Below are positions 1 to 5,119 of a stretch of 7,821 nt of DNA, piece by piece. The translations under genes were made by a program, and so were the position numbers. How positions within the stretch are numbered: the first letter of the stretch is position 1; every line of letters begins with the position of its first letter. The DNA is from an uncultured Bacteroidota bacterium (GTDB taxonomy: Bacteria; Bacteroidota; Bacteroidia; Chitinophagales; Chitinophagaceae), in the NCBI GenBank assembly GCA_946479615.1, contig CAMLGR010000190.1, forward strand, positions 1 to 7,821, given 5' to 3'. The notes beneath the pieces are model-generated. The model worked only from the letters and a program-made list of their open reading frames with translations, ran no database searches and had not been told where the DNA came from.

Positions 1-35
1 AGAAAGTACTGTAGATGACTGGCGTAATTTTCACC

Positions 36-68
36 ACATAGGCACATAGGAACATAGGTTTCACATAG
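36..68. repeat. Tandem ACATAGG short-repeat cluster
   Basis: The heptamer ACATAGG occurs three times with an exact 8-base period, starting at 36, 44 and 52. A fourth partial copy (ACATAG) starts at 63 after a 3-base offset. The cluster lies just beyond the 3' end of the minus-strand operon. No hairpin followed by a T-run is visible here on the minus strand, so it does not look like a standard intrinsic terminator. It may belong to a dispersed intergenic repeat family, but this window cannot show that. The remaining bases of 1-94 show nothing else I can support. Confidence 0.7.
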
Positions 69-94
69 AGTGCATTCAATACCTAAAACCATCT

Positions 95-922
95 CTACAG
101 CCCGTTGCTATCATCAAGCGAGCTTACCAAACTAAGAATATCCATGAAATTGCCCGGAGCGGGGGCGAGTGTGGAAGAAGCGATCTTGGCCTGCCATTTT
201 TTTAACTGGTCCTTGCAATCGGGATCCTGTTCTTCACCGGATACACAACACACCAGGTTGCCCCATTTCTTTGACATGCGGATGAATTTGCCTTCCGGCG
301 TCATCAGCATGATATAACGATCGGCAATAGCAGGTACATGATCTTCGTAGGCATAAATAGGATTGCTGCTGATATCTGTTGTGCTTTCCTCGCTGCTGTA
401 AAGAGCAGATGAAATGCCATCGGCTTCAATCCTCTGCGGGTGTGTTCTTACTGGTTGTGATGATTCAATTGTTGTTGTATGTTCCGTATCTGCAGGAGAG
501 ATGACGGTAGTGCCAGCGTCTTTACGGATCACAGGTGGGTTGGAAATAGTTTTTTTCTCCGCGCCTGCACTGTTGGTAACAGATGCTTTGGCGATATCGG
601 TAACACCCGGTTGATTATTGCCCGCTACCCATTTGGTTATTCCGAAAGCGACAAGACCAATTACAACTGCCGCTGCTGCATAGCGGTAAAAGCTATTCGC
701 TTTTTTGCGCATCGGAACTACTTTCGGACCGGCTTCTTCATCGAGTGATGAATTGATCTGCTCCCATACAAATGGGGGAGGAGCCAGTTCCATATTATAC
801 AGTTTGGAAGGGAATTCAGCGGTGTCTTCTGTTTCGTCAAGGGCAGCGGCGATCTTGTCCCAGACAATGGGCGGGGGATTGACTTCGTAGTTATTCAGTC
901 TATGTTGTAAGCGGCTGCTCAT
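95..922 (-). CDS. Probable membrane-anchored anti-sigma factor
   Basis: This 275-residue protein has a cytoplasmic N-terminus (1-78), one hydrophobic transmembrane segment (about 79-99, rich in A, V, I, G) and a long extracytoplasmic part. The N-terminus carries a duplicated motif: residues 9-30 and 41-62 both read roughly L-x(3)-E-x(2)-PPP-x-VW-(D/E)-x-I-x(3)-LDE. A low-complexity Ser/Thr-rich stretch (about 111-185) links to a C-terminal domain (about 198-275) with Cys225, Cys226 and Cys236. The start codon overlaps the upstream sigma factor stop as ATGA, which implies translational coupling and suggests the two proteins are partners. Known anti-sigma factors of ECF sigmas have this topology, but I do not see a zinc-binding HxxxCxxC anti-sigma motif, so the role is inferred from position and topology. 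An alternative is a membrane protein of unknown function that is merely co-transcribed. Confidence 0.72.
   Translation of the reverse strand: MSSRLQHRLNNYEVNPPPIVWDKIAAALDETEDTAEFPSKLYNMELAPPPFVWEQINSSLDEEAGPKVVPMRKKANSFYRYAAAAVVIGLVAFGITKWVAGNNQPGVTDIAKASVTNSAGAEKKTISNPPVIRKDAGTTVISPADTEHTTTIESSQPVRTHPQRIEADGISSALYSSEESTTDISSNPIYAYEDHVPAIADRYIMLMTPEGKFIRMSKKWGNLVCCVSGEEQDPDCKDQLKKWQAKIASSTLAPAPGNFMDILSLVSSLDDSNGL
919..922 (-). other. ATGA stop/start overlap, sigma to anti-sigma
   Basis: The TGA stop of the sigma factor (919-921) and the ATG of the membrane protein (920-922) share bases in an ATGA. This arrangement normally couples translation and helps keep two interacting proteins in proportion. 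Confidence 0.9.
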
Positions 923-1497
923 TTCTTCACTCCTGTATTTGCTTTTTCGTCGAGGAACTTTTTAACCATTTCCTGTAATATCACTTTAGCCCTGGAAAGT
1001 TGTGATTTACTGGTGCCTTCACTGATATTCAGTATATCGCCGATCTCCTTGTGAGTGTATCCTTCTACCACGTACATATTAAACACGGTGCGGTAACCAG
1101 GCGATAACTGCTGTACCAGGTCCAGGATATCCCTTTCGGCGAGGTTGTCGAGTACCGACAGGTAATTGCCTTCCATGGTACCTTCTTCTTTTTCCGTTAC
1201 CGGCTGAAGGTATTTTTTGCGGCGGAAATGCTCGATTGCCGTATTGACGAATATCCGCCTGATCCAGCCTTCAAAAGAGCCCTCGCTGCGGAACGTTTCC
1301 AGTTTCTTGAAAATCTTTATAAAACCTTCTTGCAGAATGTCCTGTGCTTCTTCAGACGTGCCTGCGTACCGGAGGCAGACAGCATACATGCGGGGAGAAA
1401 ATCGGCGATACAATTCTTCCTGCATGCGCCGGTCACCATTGATACACCCATGGATTAAGTCGCTTTCAGAGATACTATGGTTGCTTGGTTCGTTCAA
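919..1497 (-). CDS. ECF-type RNA polymerase sigma-70 factor
   Basis: This 192-residue protein is a group 4 (extracytoplasmic function) sigma factor that would direct RNA polymerase to a small regulon. Region 2 spans about 25-93. It includes the DILQEGFIKIFKKLETF segment (regions 2.2-2.3) and the GWIRRIFVNTAIEHFRR segment (2.3-2.4). A short variable linker follows, then region 4 (about 126-178) with a helix-turn-helix in YTHKEIGDILNISEGTSKSQ. Regions 1 and 3 are absent, as expected for this class. The only start that keeps all of region 2 is a TTG at 1495-1497; the next in-frame ATG is codon 25. The frame is the same as that of the upstream rdgB, separated by its stop TGA and one AAA codon. 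A membrane protein overlapping its 3' end is the likely anti-sigma partner. The target regulon cannot be read from this window. Confidence 0.93.
   Translation of the reverse strand: MNEPSNHSISESDLIHGCINGDRRMQEELYRRFSPRMYAVCLRYAGTSEEAQDILQEGFIKIFKKLETFRSEGSFEGWIRRIFVNTAIEHFRRKKYLQPVTEKEEGTMEGNYLSVLDNLAERDILDLVQQLSPGYRTVFNMYVVEGYTHKEIGDILNISEGTSKSQLSRAKVILQEMVKKFLDEKANTGVKK
930..934 (-). promoter_or_regulatory. Shine-Dalgarno AGGAG for the anti-sigma gene
   Basis: On the minus strand AGGAG lies 7 bases before the ATG at 922, inside the 3' end of the sigma factor gene. None of the other starts in this window has such a clear purine-rich site, which fits the weak use of Shine-Dalgarno sequences in Bacteroidota. 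It supports the 922 start. Confidence 0.65.
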
Positions 1498-1500
1498 TTT

Positions 1501-2106
1501 TCAGTTTTTACCCGGGAATGGTTTCCTCGTGCCCATGCTGGACAAAAATGCGACCAGTTTTTCGATGGCTTTTGCCCGGTGGCTGATCCGTTCTTTTTCC
1601 GCCAGCCCCATTTCGGCAAAGGTTTGCTGGTATCCTTCCGGTACAAATACGGGGTCATATCCAAACCCCTGGCTACCTTTTCTTTCCCGGATGATCTTTC
1701 CGTTACAAATCCCTTCAAACAGGGTTTCGCGGCCATCGATGATCAGTGATATCACCGTTCTGAAACGGGCGCTGGTATCTGTTTTGTCCTGCAGGTTCTG
1801 CAATAGTTTATCGATATTATCACCGGGGGATCTTGTTTCACCTGCATACCTCGCACTTTTTACACCGGGTTCGCCGCCCAGGGCAGCTACTTCCAGCCCG
1901 GTATCTTCACTGAAACAATTGGTGCCGGTCATTTTAAAGATCGTCATTGATTTTTCAGTGGCGTTTGCTTCCAGTGTATCGTGAGGTTCCGGTATATCGA
2001 TATCGATGCCCGCTTCCTTCAGGGTAAGCAATTCGAACTGGTCGCCAATCATTGGCCGCACCTCATCTACTTTGTGCTGGTTGTTGGTGGCGAAAATCAA
2101 TTTCAT
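1501..2106 (-). CDS. rdgB: XTP/dITP pyrophosphatase, RdgB/HAM1 family
   Basis: The enzyme hydrolyses non-canonical purine triphosphates (dITP, ITP, XTP) to monophosphate and pyrophosphate in the cytoplasm, keeping deaminated bases out of DNA and RNA. The 201 residues match the family's usual length. Visible family motifs are FATNNQHKVDEV at 5-16 (substrate-binding T/N/K), SEDTGLEV at 66-73 followed by ALGGEPGVKSARYAG with the catalytic Asp68, GFGYDPVFVP at 147-156, and SHRAKA at 175-180. I chose the ATG at 2104-2106 because the family begins with M-K-hydrophobic-ATNN directly. An in-frame TTG at 2119-2121 would add five residues with no counterpart. It lies 21 bases downstream of the HolD-like gene and 3 bases upstream of the sigma factor, so it is almost certainly co-transcribed with both. 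No internal promoter was seen. Confidence 0.95.
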   Translation of the reverse strand: MKLIFATNNQHKVDEVRPMIGDQFELLTLKEAGIDIDIPEPHDTLEANATEKSMTIFKMTGTNCFSEDTGLEVAALGGEPGVKSARYAGETRSPGDNIDKLLQNLQDKTDTSARFRTVISLIIDGRETLFEGICNGKIIRERKGSQGFGYDPVFVPEGYQQTFAEMGLAEKERISHRAKAIEKLVAFLSSMGTRKPFPGKN

Positions 2107-2127
2107 GCCGACAAGATACAATGAAAA

Positions 2128-2661
2128 TCAGATACCAAAAATGCGGCGGAGGCAAACCCATAATTTACTTTTCAATAAATTATCCTGGCGGCATTCTTCC
2201 AATACAGGAGCATATAAAAATGTGCAGCCGGCCACGGGCTGAACCTGGAAAGCAGGGAAGTCGACCGGTAATCCGAAACTGACAGGATCGATGCCAAACA
2301 ACAGAACGATTCTGCTTTTAAAATGACCGGTGTATTTTTTATAACTATGACCGGGAGTATTTGCAATATTAATGATAGCGATATCGCCCATATCCAGTTT
2401 GCAGGCGGCAAGTATATTAGTAAGAAAATTCAGTTCTTCATCGGGCAAATGGGTGATGCCGGTATAGTTGACGGCAACGAGTATATTCTTTTGATTATTT
2501 CCTAATGATTTCAAAGTGCCGGTTGCCTCAGTGGTTGCAACAGGCGTTGCCGGTGGCATGTGCTTTTCCGCGGCTTCATTCGTATCTGTATCAATCAATA
2601 CATTTTTATATAATGCGGCAGTAAGTGTTGACGATAATCTGATATCATTCAATCCCATCAT
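2128..2661 (-). CDS. Conserved protein resembling DNA pol III psi subunit
   Basis: The protein has 177 residues, no signal peptide and no transmembrane segment. Residues 1-57 are variable and rich in A, T and P. A compact alpha/beta domain follows (58-177), with a strand at KNILVAVNY, a helix at ELNFLTNILAACKLD, a strand at DIAIINIAN, then RIVLLFGIDP (117-126). It ends with FLYAPVLEE and KSKLWVCLRRIF (164-175). This order, with a late LFG-like strand and a terminal K-x-x-LW-x-x-L-x-x-F helix, recalls the psi (HolD) fold related to uracil-DNA glycosylase, where psi binds chi or SSB in the clamp-loader complex. The resemblance is my reading by eye and could be wrong; a conserved hypothetical is the safe call. 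It is first in the minus-strand operon with rdgB and diverges from the aminotransferase gene across 64 bases. Two adjacent ATGs (2659-2661, 2656-2658) make the exact start uncertain by one codon. Confidence 0.75.
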   Translation of the reverse strand: MMGLNDIRLSSTLTAALYKNVLIDTDTNEAAEKHMPPATPVATTEATGTLKSLGNNQKNILVAVNYTGITHLPDEELNFLTNILAACKLDMGDIAIINIANTPGHSYKKYTGHFKSRIVLLFGIDPVSFGLPVDFPAFQVQPVAGCTFLYAPVLEECRQDNLLKSKLWVCLRRIFGI

Positions 2662-2670
2662 TCATCAATT

Positions 2671-2706
2671 TTTGCAAATGAGTGTTAGCTTTTTTTTGCA
2701 TCTTTG
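2671..2706 (+). promoter_or_regulatory. Candidate Bacteroidota promoter for ilvE
   Basis: TTTG at 2671-2674 and CATCTTTG at 2699-2706 resemble the -33 TTTG and -7 TAnnTTTG elements. The spacer is 24 bases, longer than the usual 19-21, and the first base of the -7 box is C rather than T. The predicted transcript would start about 10 bases before the ATG at 2726. This is a weak call. No convincing promoter was found for the divergent minus-strand operon in the same 64 bases. Confidence 0.35.
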
Positions 2707-2725
2707 CCGTGCAAATTAAACTATT

Positions 2726-3790
2726 ATGACTGAGGCTATGGACATTTTAATTACAAAGGCAAAGAGAAGCAAATTACAGGATGTAGAACTGGAGAATATT
2801 CCGTTTGGAAAATATTTTACCGATCATATGCTGGAGGCAGATTATGAAAATGGTGAATGGAAGAATGTGGAGATAAAACCTTACCAGGCTTTACAACTGG
2901 AACCCTCACTCGCGGCCCTGCATTATGGACAAGCGATCTTCGAAGGCGTTAAAGCCTACAAGGATCAATCAGGCGATGCGTATATTTTTCGTCCGGTTGA
3001 AAATTTCAAACGGTTCAACAGATCGGCAGAGCGTATGAACATGCCGGTTGTTCCCGAAGAAATATTTATGGAAGGAATGAAGCAACTGGTAGCGTTGGAT
3101 AAAGACTGGATCCCTGCTAAAAAAGATCATTCACTATATATACGCCCGGTGATGTTCTCGACAGATACTGTATTGGGTGTACGTCCATCGGAAAGCTATA
3201 AATTTTTAATCCTATTGAGCCCGACGGGTCCTTATTTTGTTACACCGATGAAGATAGCCGTGGAAGAACGTTATACACGTGCAGCGCCGGGTGGGGTAGG
3301 GTTTTCCAAGAATGCCGGTAATTATGGAGGAAGTATGCTGGCGGCTACACTGGCTAAAAAAGATGGATTTGACCAGGTATTGTGGACAGATGCAGCCGAG
3401 CACAAATGGTTACAGGAAGTAGGGATGATGAATGTATTCTTTATCATTGACGGGGTGGCGGTAACGCCATCGCTGGAAGAGGGAACCATCCTCGAAGGCG
3501 TGACCAGGAGCAGTGTGATGCAGGGATTAAAGGATATGGGAGTGAAGGTGGAAGAAAGAAAGATCAGTATCGATGAAGTGGTGGAAGCCTTTAAAGCAGG
3601 CAAAGTATCCGAGGTGTTCGGAACGGGTACGGCGGCGGTCATCGCCCCGATCCGGGAACTGAACTATCATGGCTTTGCGATGGAGTTCAATACGGAAAAT
3701 TATAAGATCTCTGCCGGGGTCAAGAACTGGCTGAATGATATCCGGGAAGGCCGGATAGCGGATAAGTATAAATGGATGGTAAAAGCATAG
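2726..3790 (+). CDS. ilvE: Branched-chain amino acid aminotransferase
   Basis: This 354-residue fold-type IV PLP enzyme reversibly moves the amino group between glutamate and the 2-oxo acids of leucine, isoleucine and valine, the last step of their synthesis and first of their breakdown. The length and motifs match the longer, eukaryotic-like BCAT subfamily. Visible are GQAIFEGVKAY at 68-78, RPVENFKRFNRSAERM at 89-104, and YIRPVMF at 138-144. GVGFSKNAGNYGGS at 190-203 contains Lys195, the expected Schiff-base lysine. EVGMMNVFF at 231-239 has the Glu that should hold the pyridine nitrogen, and GTGTAAVIAPI at 299-309 has the phosphate-binding threonines. The ATG at 2726 is taken as start, with a second in-frame ATG at 2738 possible. 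The gene stands alone: a terminator follows 20 bases after its stop. No leucine-rich leader or attenuator is visible upstream, so regulation is unknown. Confidence 0.95.
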   Translation: MTEAMDILITKAKRSKLQDVELENIPFGKYFTDHMLEADYENGEWKNVEIKPYQALQLEPSLAALHYGQAIFEGVKAYKDQSGDAYIFRPVENFKRFNRSAERMNMPVVPEEIFMEGMKQLVALDKDWIPAKKDHSLYIRPVMFSTDTVLGVRPSESYKFLILLSPTGPYFVTPMKIAVEERYTRAAPGGVGFSKNAGNYGGSMLAATLAKKDGFDQVLWTDAAEHKWLQEVGMMNVFFIIDGVAVTPSLEEGTILEGVTRSSVMQGLKDMGVKVEERKISIDEVVEAFKAGKVSEVFGTGTAAVIAPIRELNYHGFAMEFNTENYKISAGVKNWLNDIREGRIADKYKWMVKA

Positions 3791-3809
3791 TCTTTATAAT
3801 CAACTAATT

Positions 3810-3845
3810 AAGTCCCGGCATTTGAAAGTGCCCGGACTTTTTTTT
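3810..3845 (+). terminator. Intrinsic terminator after ilvE
   Basis: AAGTCC (3810-3815) pairs with GGACTT (3834-3839), and GGCA (3817-3820) pairs with TGCC (3829-3832). A single C-C mismatch interrupts the stem and the loop is TTTGAAAG. The right arm merges into eight T residues (3838-3845). It ends the ilvE transcript before the rpsL promoter. Confidence 0.85.
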
Positions 3846-3893
3846 ATAAATCCTTCTTTTTTGCTGTCTCTGCGGATAAATAATCAGATGTTT

Positions 3894-3925
3894 TTTGGTA
3901 TTTAGCCGGTGAGACGCTACCTTTG
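3894..3925 (+). promoter_or_regulatory. Bacteroidota housekeeping promoter of rpsL-rpsG
   Basis: TTTG at 3894-3897 and an exact TAnnTTTG box (TACCTTTG) at 3918-3925 are 20 bases apart, matching the known Bacteroidota -33/-7 consensus. Transcription would begin near 3930-3933, about 20 bases before the rpsL ATG at 3951. This rules against the in-frame GTG at 3909, which lies upstream of the -7 box. Confidence 0.75.
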
Positions 3926-3950
3926 CCCTCCCAAAAATAAAGCATCACTA

Positions 3951-4331
3951 ATGCCTACTATTCAACAATTAGTACGTAAAGGAAGACAAATCATACGGGC
4001 GAAGAGCAAATCAAGAGCCCTGGACCAGTGTCCGCAACGTCGTGGCGTGTGTACCCGTGTGTATACGACTACTCCAAAGAAACCAAACTCTGCGCTGCGT
4101 AAAGTAGCCAAGGTTCGTTTGACCAATAAGGTGGAGGTGATCGCTTATATTCCGGGTGAAGGACACAACCTGCAGGAGCACTCGATCGTATTGATCCGTG
4201 GCGGAAGGGTAAAAGATCTTCCGGGTGTACGTTATCACATCGTGCGTGGTTCACTGGATACTGCTGGTGTGAAAGACCGTAAACAAAGCCGTTCTAAATA
4301 CGGTACCAAGAAAGAAAAAGCTAAAAAATAA
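3951..4331 (+). CDS. rpsL: 30S ribosomal protein S12
   Basis: S12 sits at the decoding centre of the 30S subunit, contacts 16S rRNA and controls tRNA selection accuracy. The 126-residue protein begins [12 protein letters not shown] and has the conserved [20 protein letters not shown] block and [20 protein letters not shown], followed by DLPGVRYH. Numbering matches E. coli S12 in the part compared. Lys43 (codon AAG at 4077-4079) and Lys88 are both wild type, and classical streptomycin-resistance substitutions map to these residues. Asp89, the residue methylthiolated in many bacteria, is present. The start at 3951 follows the family and the promoter at 3894-3925; a longer version from GTG 3909 would add 14 non-conserved residues. 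rpsG follows 22 bases later on the same transcript. No Shine-Dalgarno site is seen. Confidence 0.98.
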   Translation: MPTIQQLVRKGRQIIRAKSKSRALDQCPQRRGVCTRVYTTTPKKPNSALRKVAKVRLTNKVEVIAYIPGEGHNLQEHSIVLIRGGRVKDLPGVRYHIVRGSLDTAGVKDRKQSRSKYGTKKEKAKK

Positions 4332-4353
4332 CCTGATTTAATACAAGACAGAT

Positions 4354-4821
4354 ATGCGGAAAGCACAAGCAAAAAAACTTCCTTTAGCACCAGACCCAAA
4401 GTTTAATGATAAGCTGGTTACCAGGTTTGTCAATAACCTGATGTGGGAAGGAAAGAAAAGCGGAGCCTTTATCATTTTCTATGATGCACTGGATAAAGTA
4501 GCCAAACAAACCAATGAGGATGGCTATGAAGTCTGGAAAAGGGCTTTGTCGAATGTTACTCCTGCTGTCGAAGTACGCAGCCGTCGTATCGGGGGTGCTA
4601 CTTTCCAGATCCCTGCGGAAGTACGTGCTGACAGAAAGATCTCTCTTAGTATCAAATGGCTGATCCGCTACAGCCGCGACCGGAACGGACGCAGCATGGC
4701 CGATAAACTGGCTGGTGAGATCGTAGCTGCCAGTAAAGGGGAAGGCGCCGCTTTCAAGAAAAAAGAAGATACACACCGTATGGCTGAAGCTAACAAGGCT
4801 TTCGCTCACTTCAGGGTGTAA
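4354..4821 (+). CDS. rpsG: 30S ribosomal protein S7
   Basis: S7 is a primary assembly protein that binds the 3' major domain of 16S rRNA, nucleates the 30S head and lines the E-site mRNA exit. The 155 residues match the short bacterial form. Visible are the basic N-terminus MRKAQAKK, the segment [17 protein letters not shown], the beta-hairpin region [17 protein letters not shown], and the C-terminal [15 protein letters not shown]. It is the second gene of the rpsL-rpsG unit and ends 25 bases before a strong terminator. In most bacteria, and commonly in Bacteroidota, fusA (elongation factor G) comes next. Here an unrelated RHS toxin gene takes that place, so the str-type operon is split or shortened. 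Confidence 0.98.
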   Translation: MRKAQAKKLPLAPDPKFNDKLVTRFVNNLMWEGKKSGAFIIFYDALDKVAKQTNEDGYEVWKRALSNVTPAVEVRSRRIGGATFQIPAEVRADRKISLSIKWLIRYSRDRNGRSMADKLAGEIVAASKGEGAAFKKKEDTHRMAEANKAFAHFRV

Positions 4822-4846
4822 AAGATACGAGTACATTATCCATTAG

Positions 4847-4874
4847 CCACGTTGAGTTTCAGCGTGGTTTTTTT
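4847..4874 (+). terminator. Strong intrinsic terminator after rpsG
   Basis: CCACGTTGA (4847-4855) pairs with TCAGCGTGG (4859-4867) over nine pairs including one G-U, closing a three-base GTT loop. Seven T residues follow directly (4868-4874). It should end the ribosomal transcript and insulate the downstream RHS gene from the very active rpsL promoter. Confidence 0.92.
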
Positions 4875-4929
4875 GTGCATATAGCCTTGAAAGCACTAGC
4901 AAAGAAACTAATGCTTTCCGGAAGCTAAC

Positions 4930-4951
4930 ACTGTTTTTCCTGTAAAACAGT
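4930..4951. repeat. Perfect 8-bp inverted repeat upstream of RHS gene
   Basis: ACTGTTTT (4930-4937) and AAAACAGT (4944-4951) are perfect inverted copies around a TCCTGT loop. No T-run follows on the plus strand and no run of A precedes it, so it is not a clear terminator on either strand. It could be an operator or a weak hairpin in the 245-base gap between the rpsG terminator and the RHS start. Nothing else definite was seen in that gap apart from the candidate promoter at 5046-5077. Confidence 0.5.
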
Positions 4952-5045
4952 ATAGTCCAGTTTGATCAATTACCTGATTATTTTAAAAACTTCGTATTGG
5001 CATGAATGTAAATAATGGGGAAAATTACTAACACGAGAAACAGGC

Positions 5046-5077
5046 TATGAAAGTAATAGTTGAAACCTCTACTTTTG
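5046..5077 (+). promoter_or_regulatory. Candidate promoter for the RHS toxin gene
   Basis: An exact TAnnTTTG box (TACTTTTG) lies at 5070-5077. Twenty bases upstream is TATG (5046-5049), one base off the -33 TTTG. A transcript would begin near 5083-5087 and give a leader of about 35 bases before the ATG at 5120. The -7 box is good and the -33 box is poor, so activity may be low or need an activator. Confidence 0.42.
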
Positions 5078-5119
5078 ATATTTCCTTTCCGTTTTGATCT
5101 TAAACCTAAACCTATTGCT

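Noticed and set aside
1217..1984. Long plus-strand open frame (255 codons) across the sigma/rdgB region
   Set aside because: It lies antisense to two clear conserved genes, has no family motifs, and its composition is that of a shadow frame.
2119..2121. TTG start for rdgB, five codons upstream
   Set aside because: The family begins directly with MKLIFATNN at ATG 2106; the extra five residues are not typical.
2662..2725. Promoter for the minus-strand operon in the divergent gap
   Set aside because: TTTG elements on the minus strand are about 33 bases apart and the -7 box lacks the TA; the fit is too poor to report.
3909..3911. GTG start extending S12 by 14 residues
   Set aside because: It lies upstream of the predicted -7 box and the extension is not part of S12 in other bacteria.
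5060..5062. TTG start extending the RHS protein by 20 residues
   Set aside because: The extension comes before a complete signal peptide starting at ATG 5120 and lies upstream of the candidate -7 box.
5047..5097. 16-codon leader ORF before the RHS gene
   Set aside because: It overlaps the candidate promoter, has no regulatory codon bias and no supporting hairpin.
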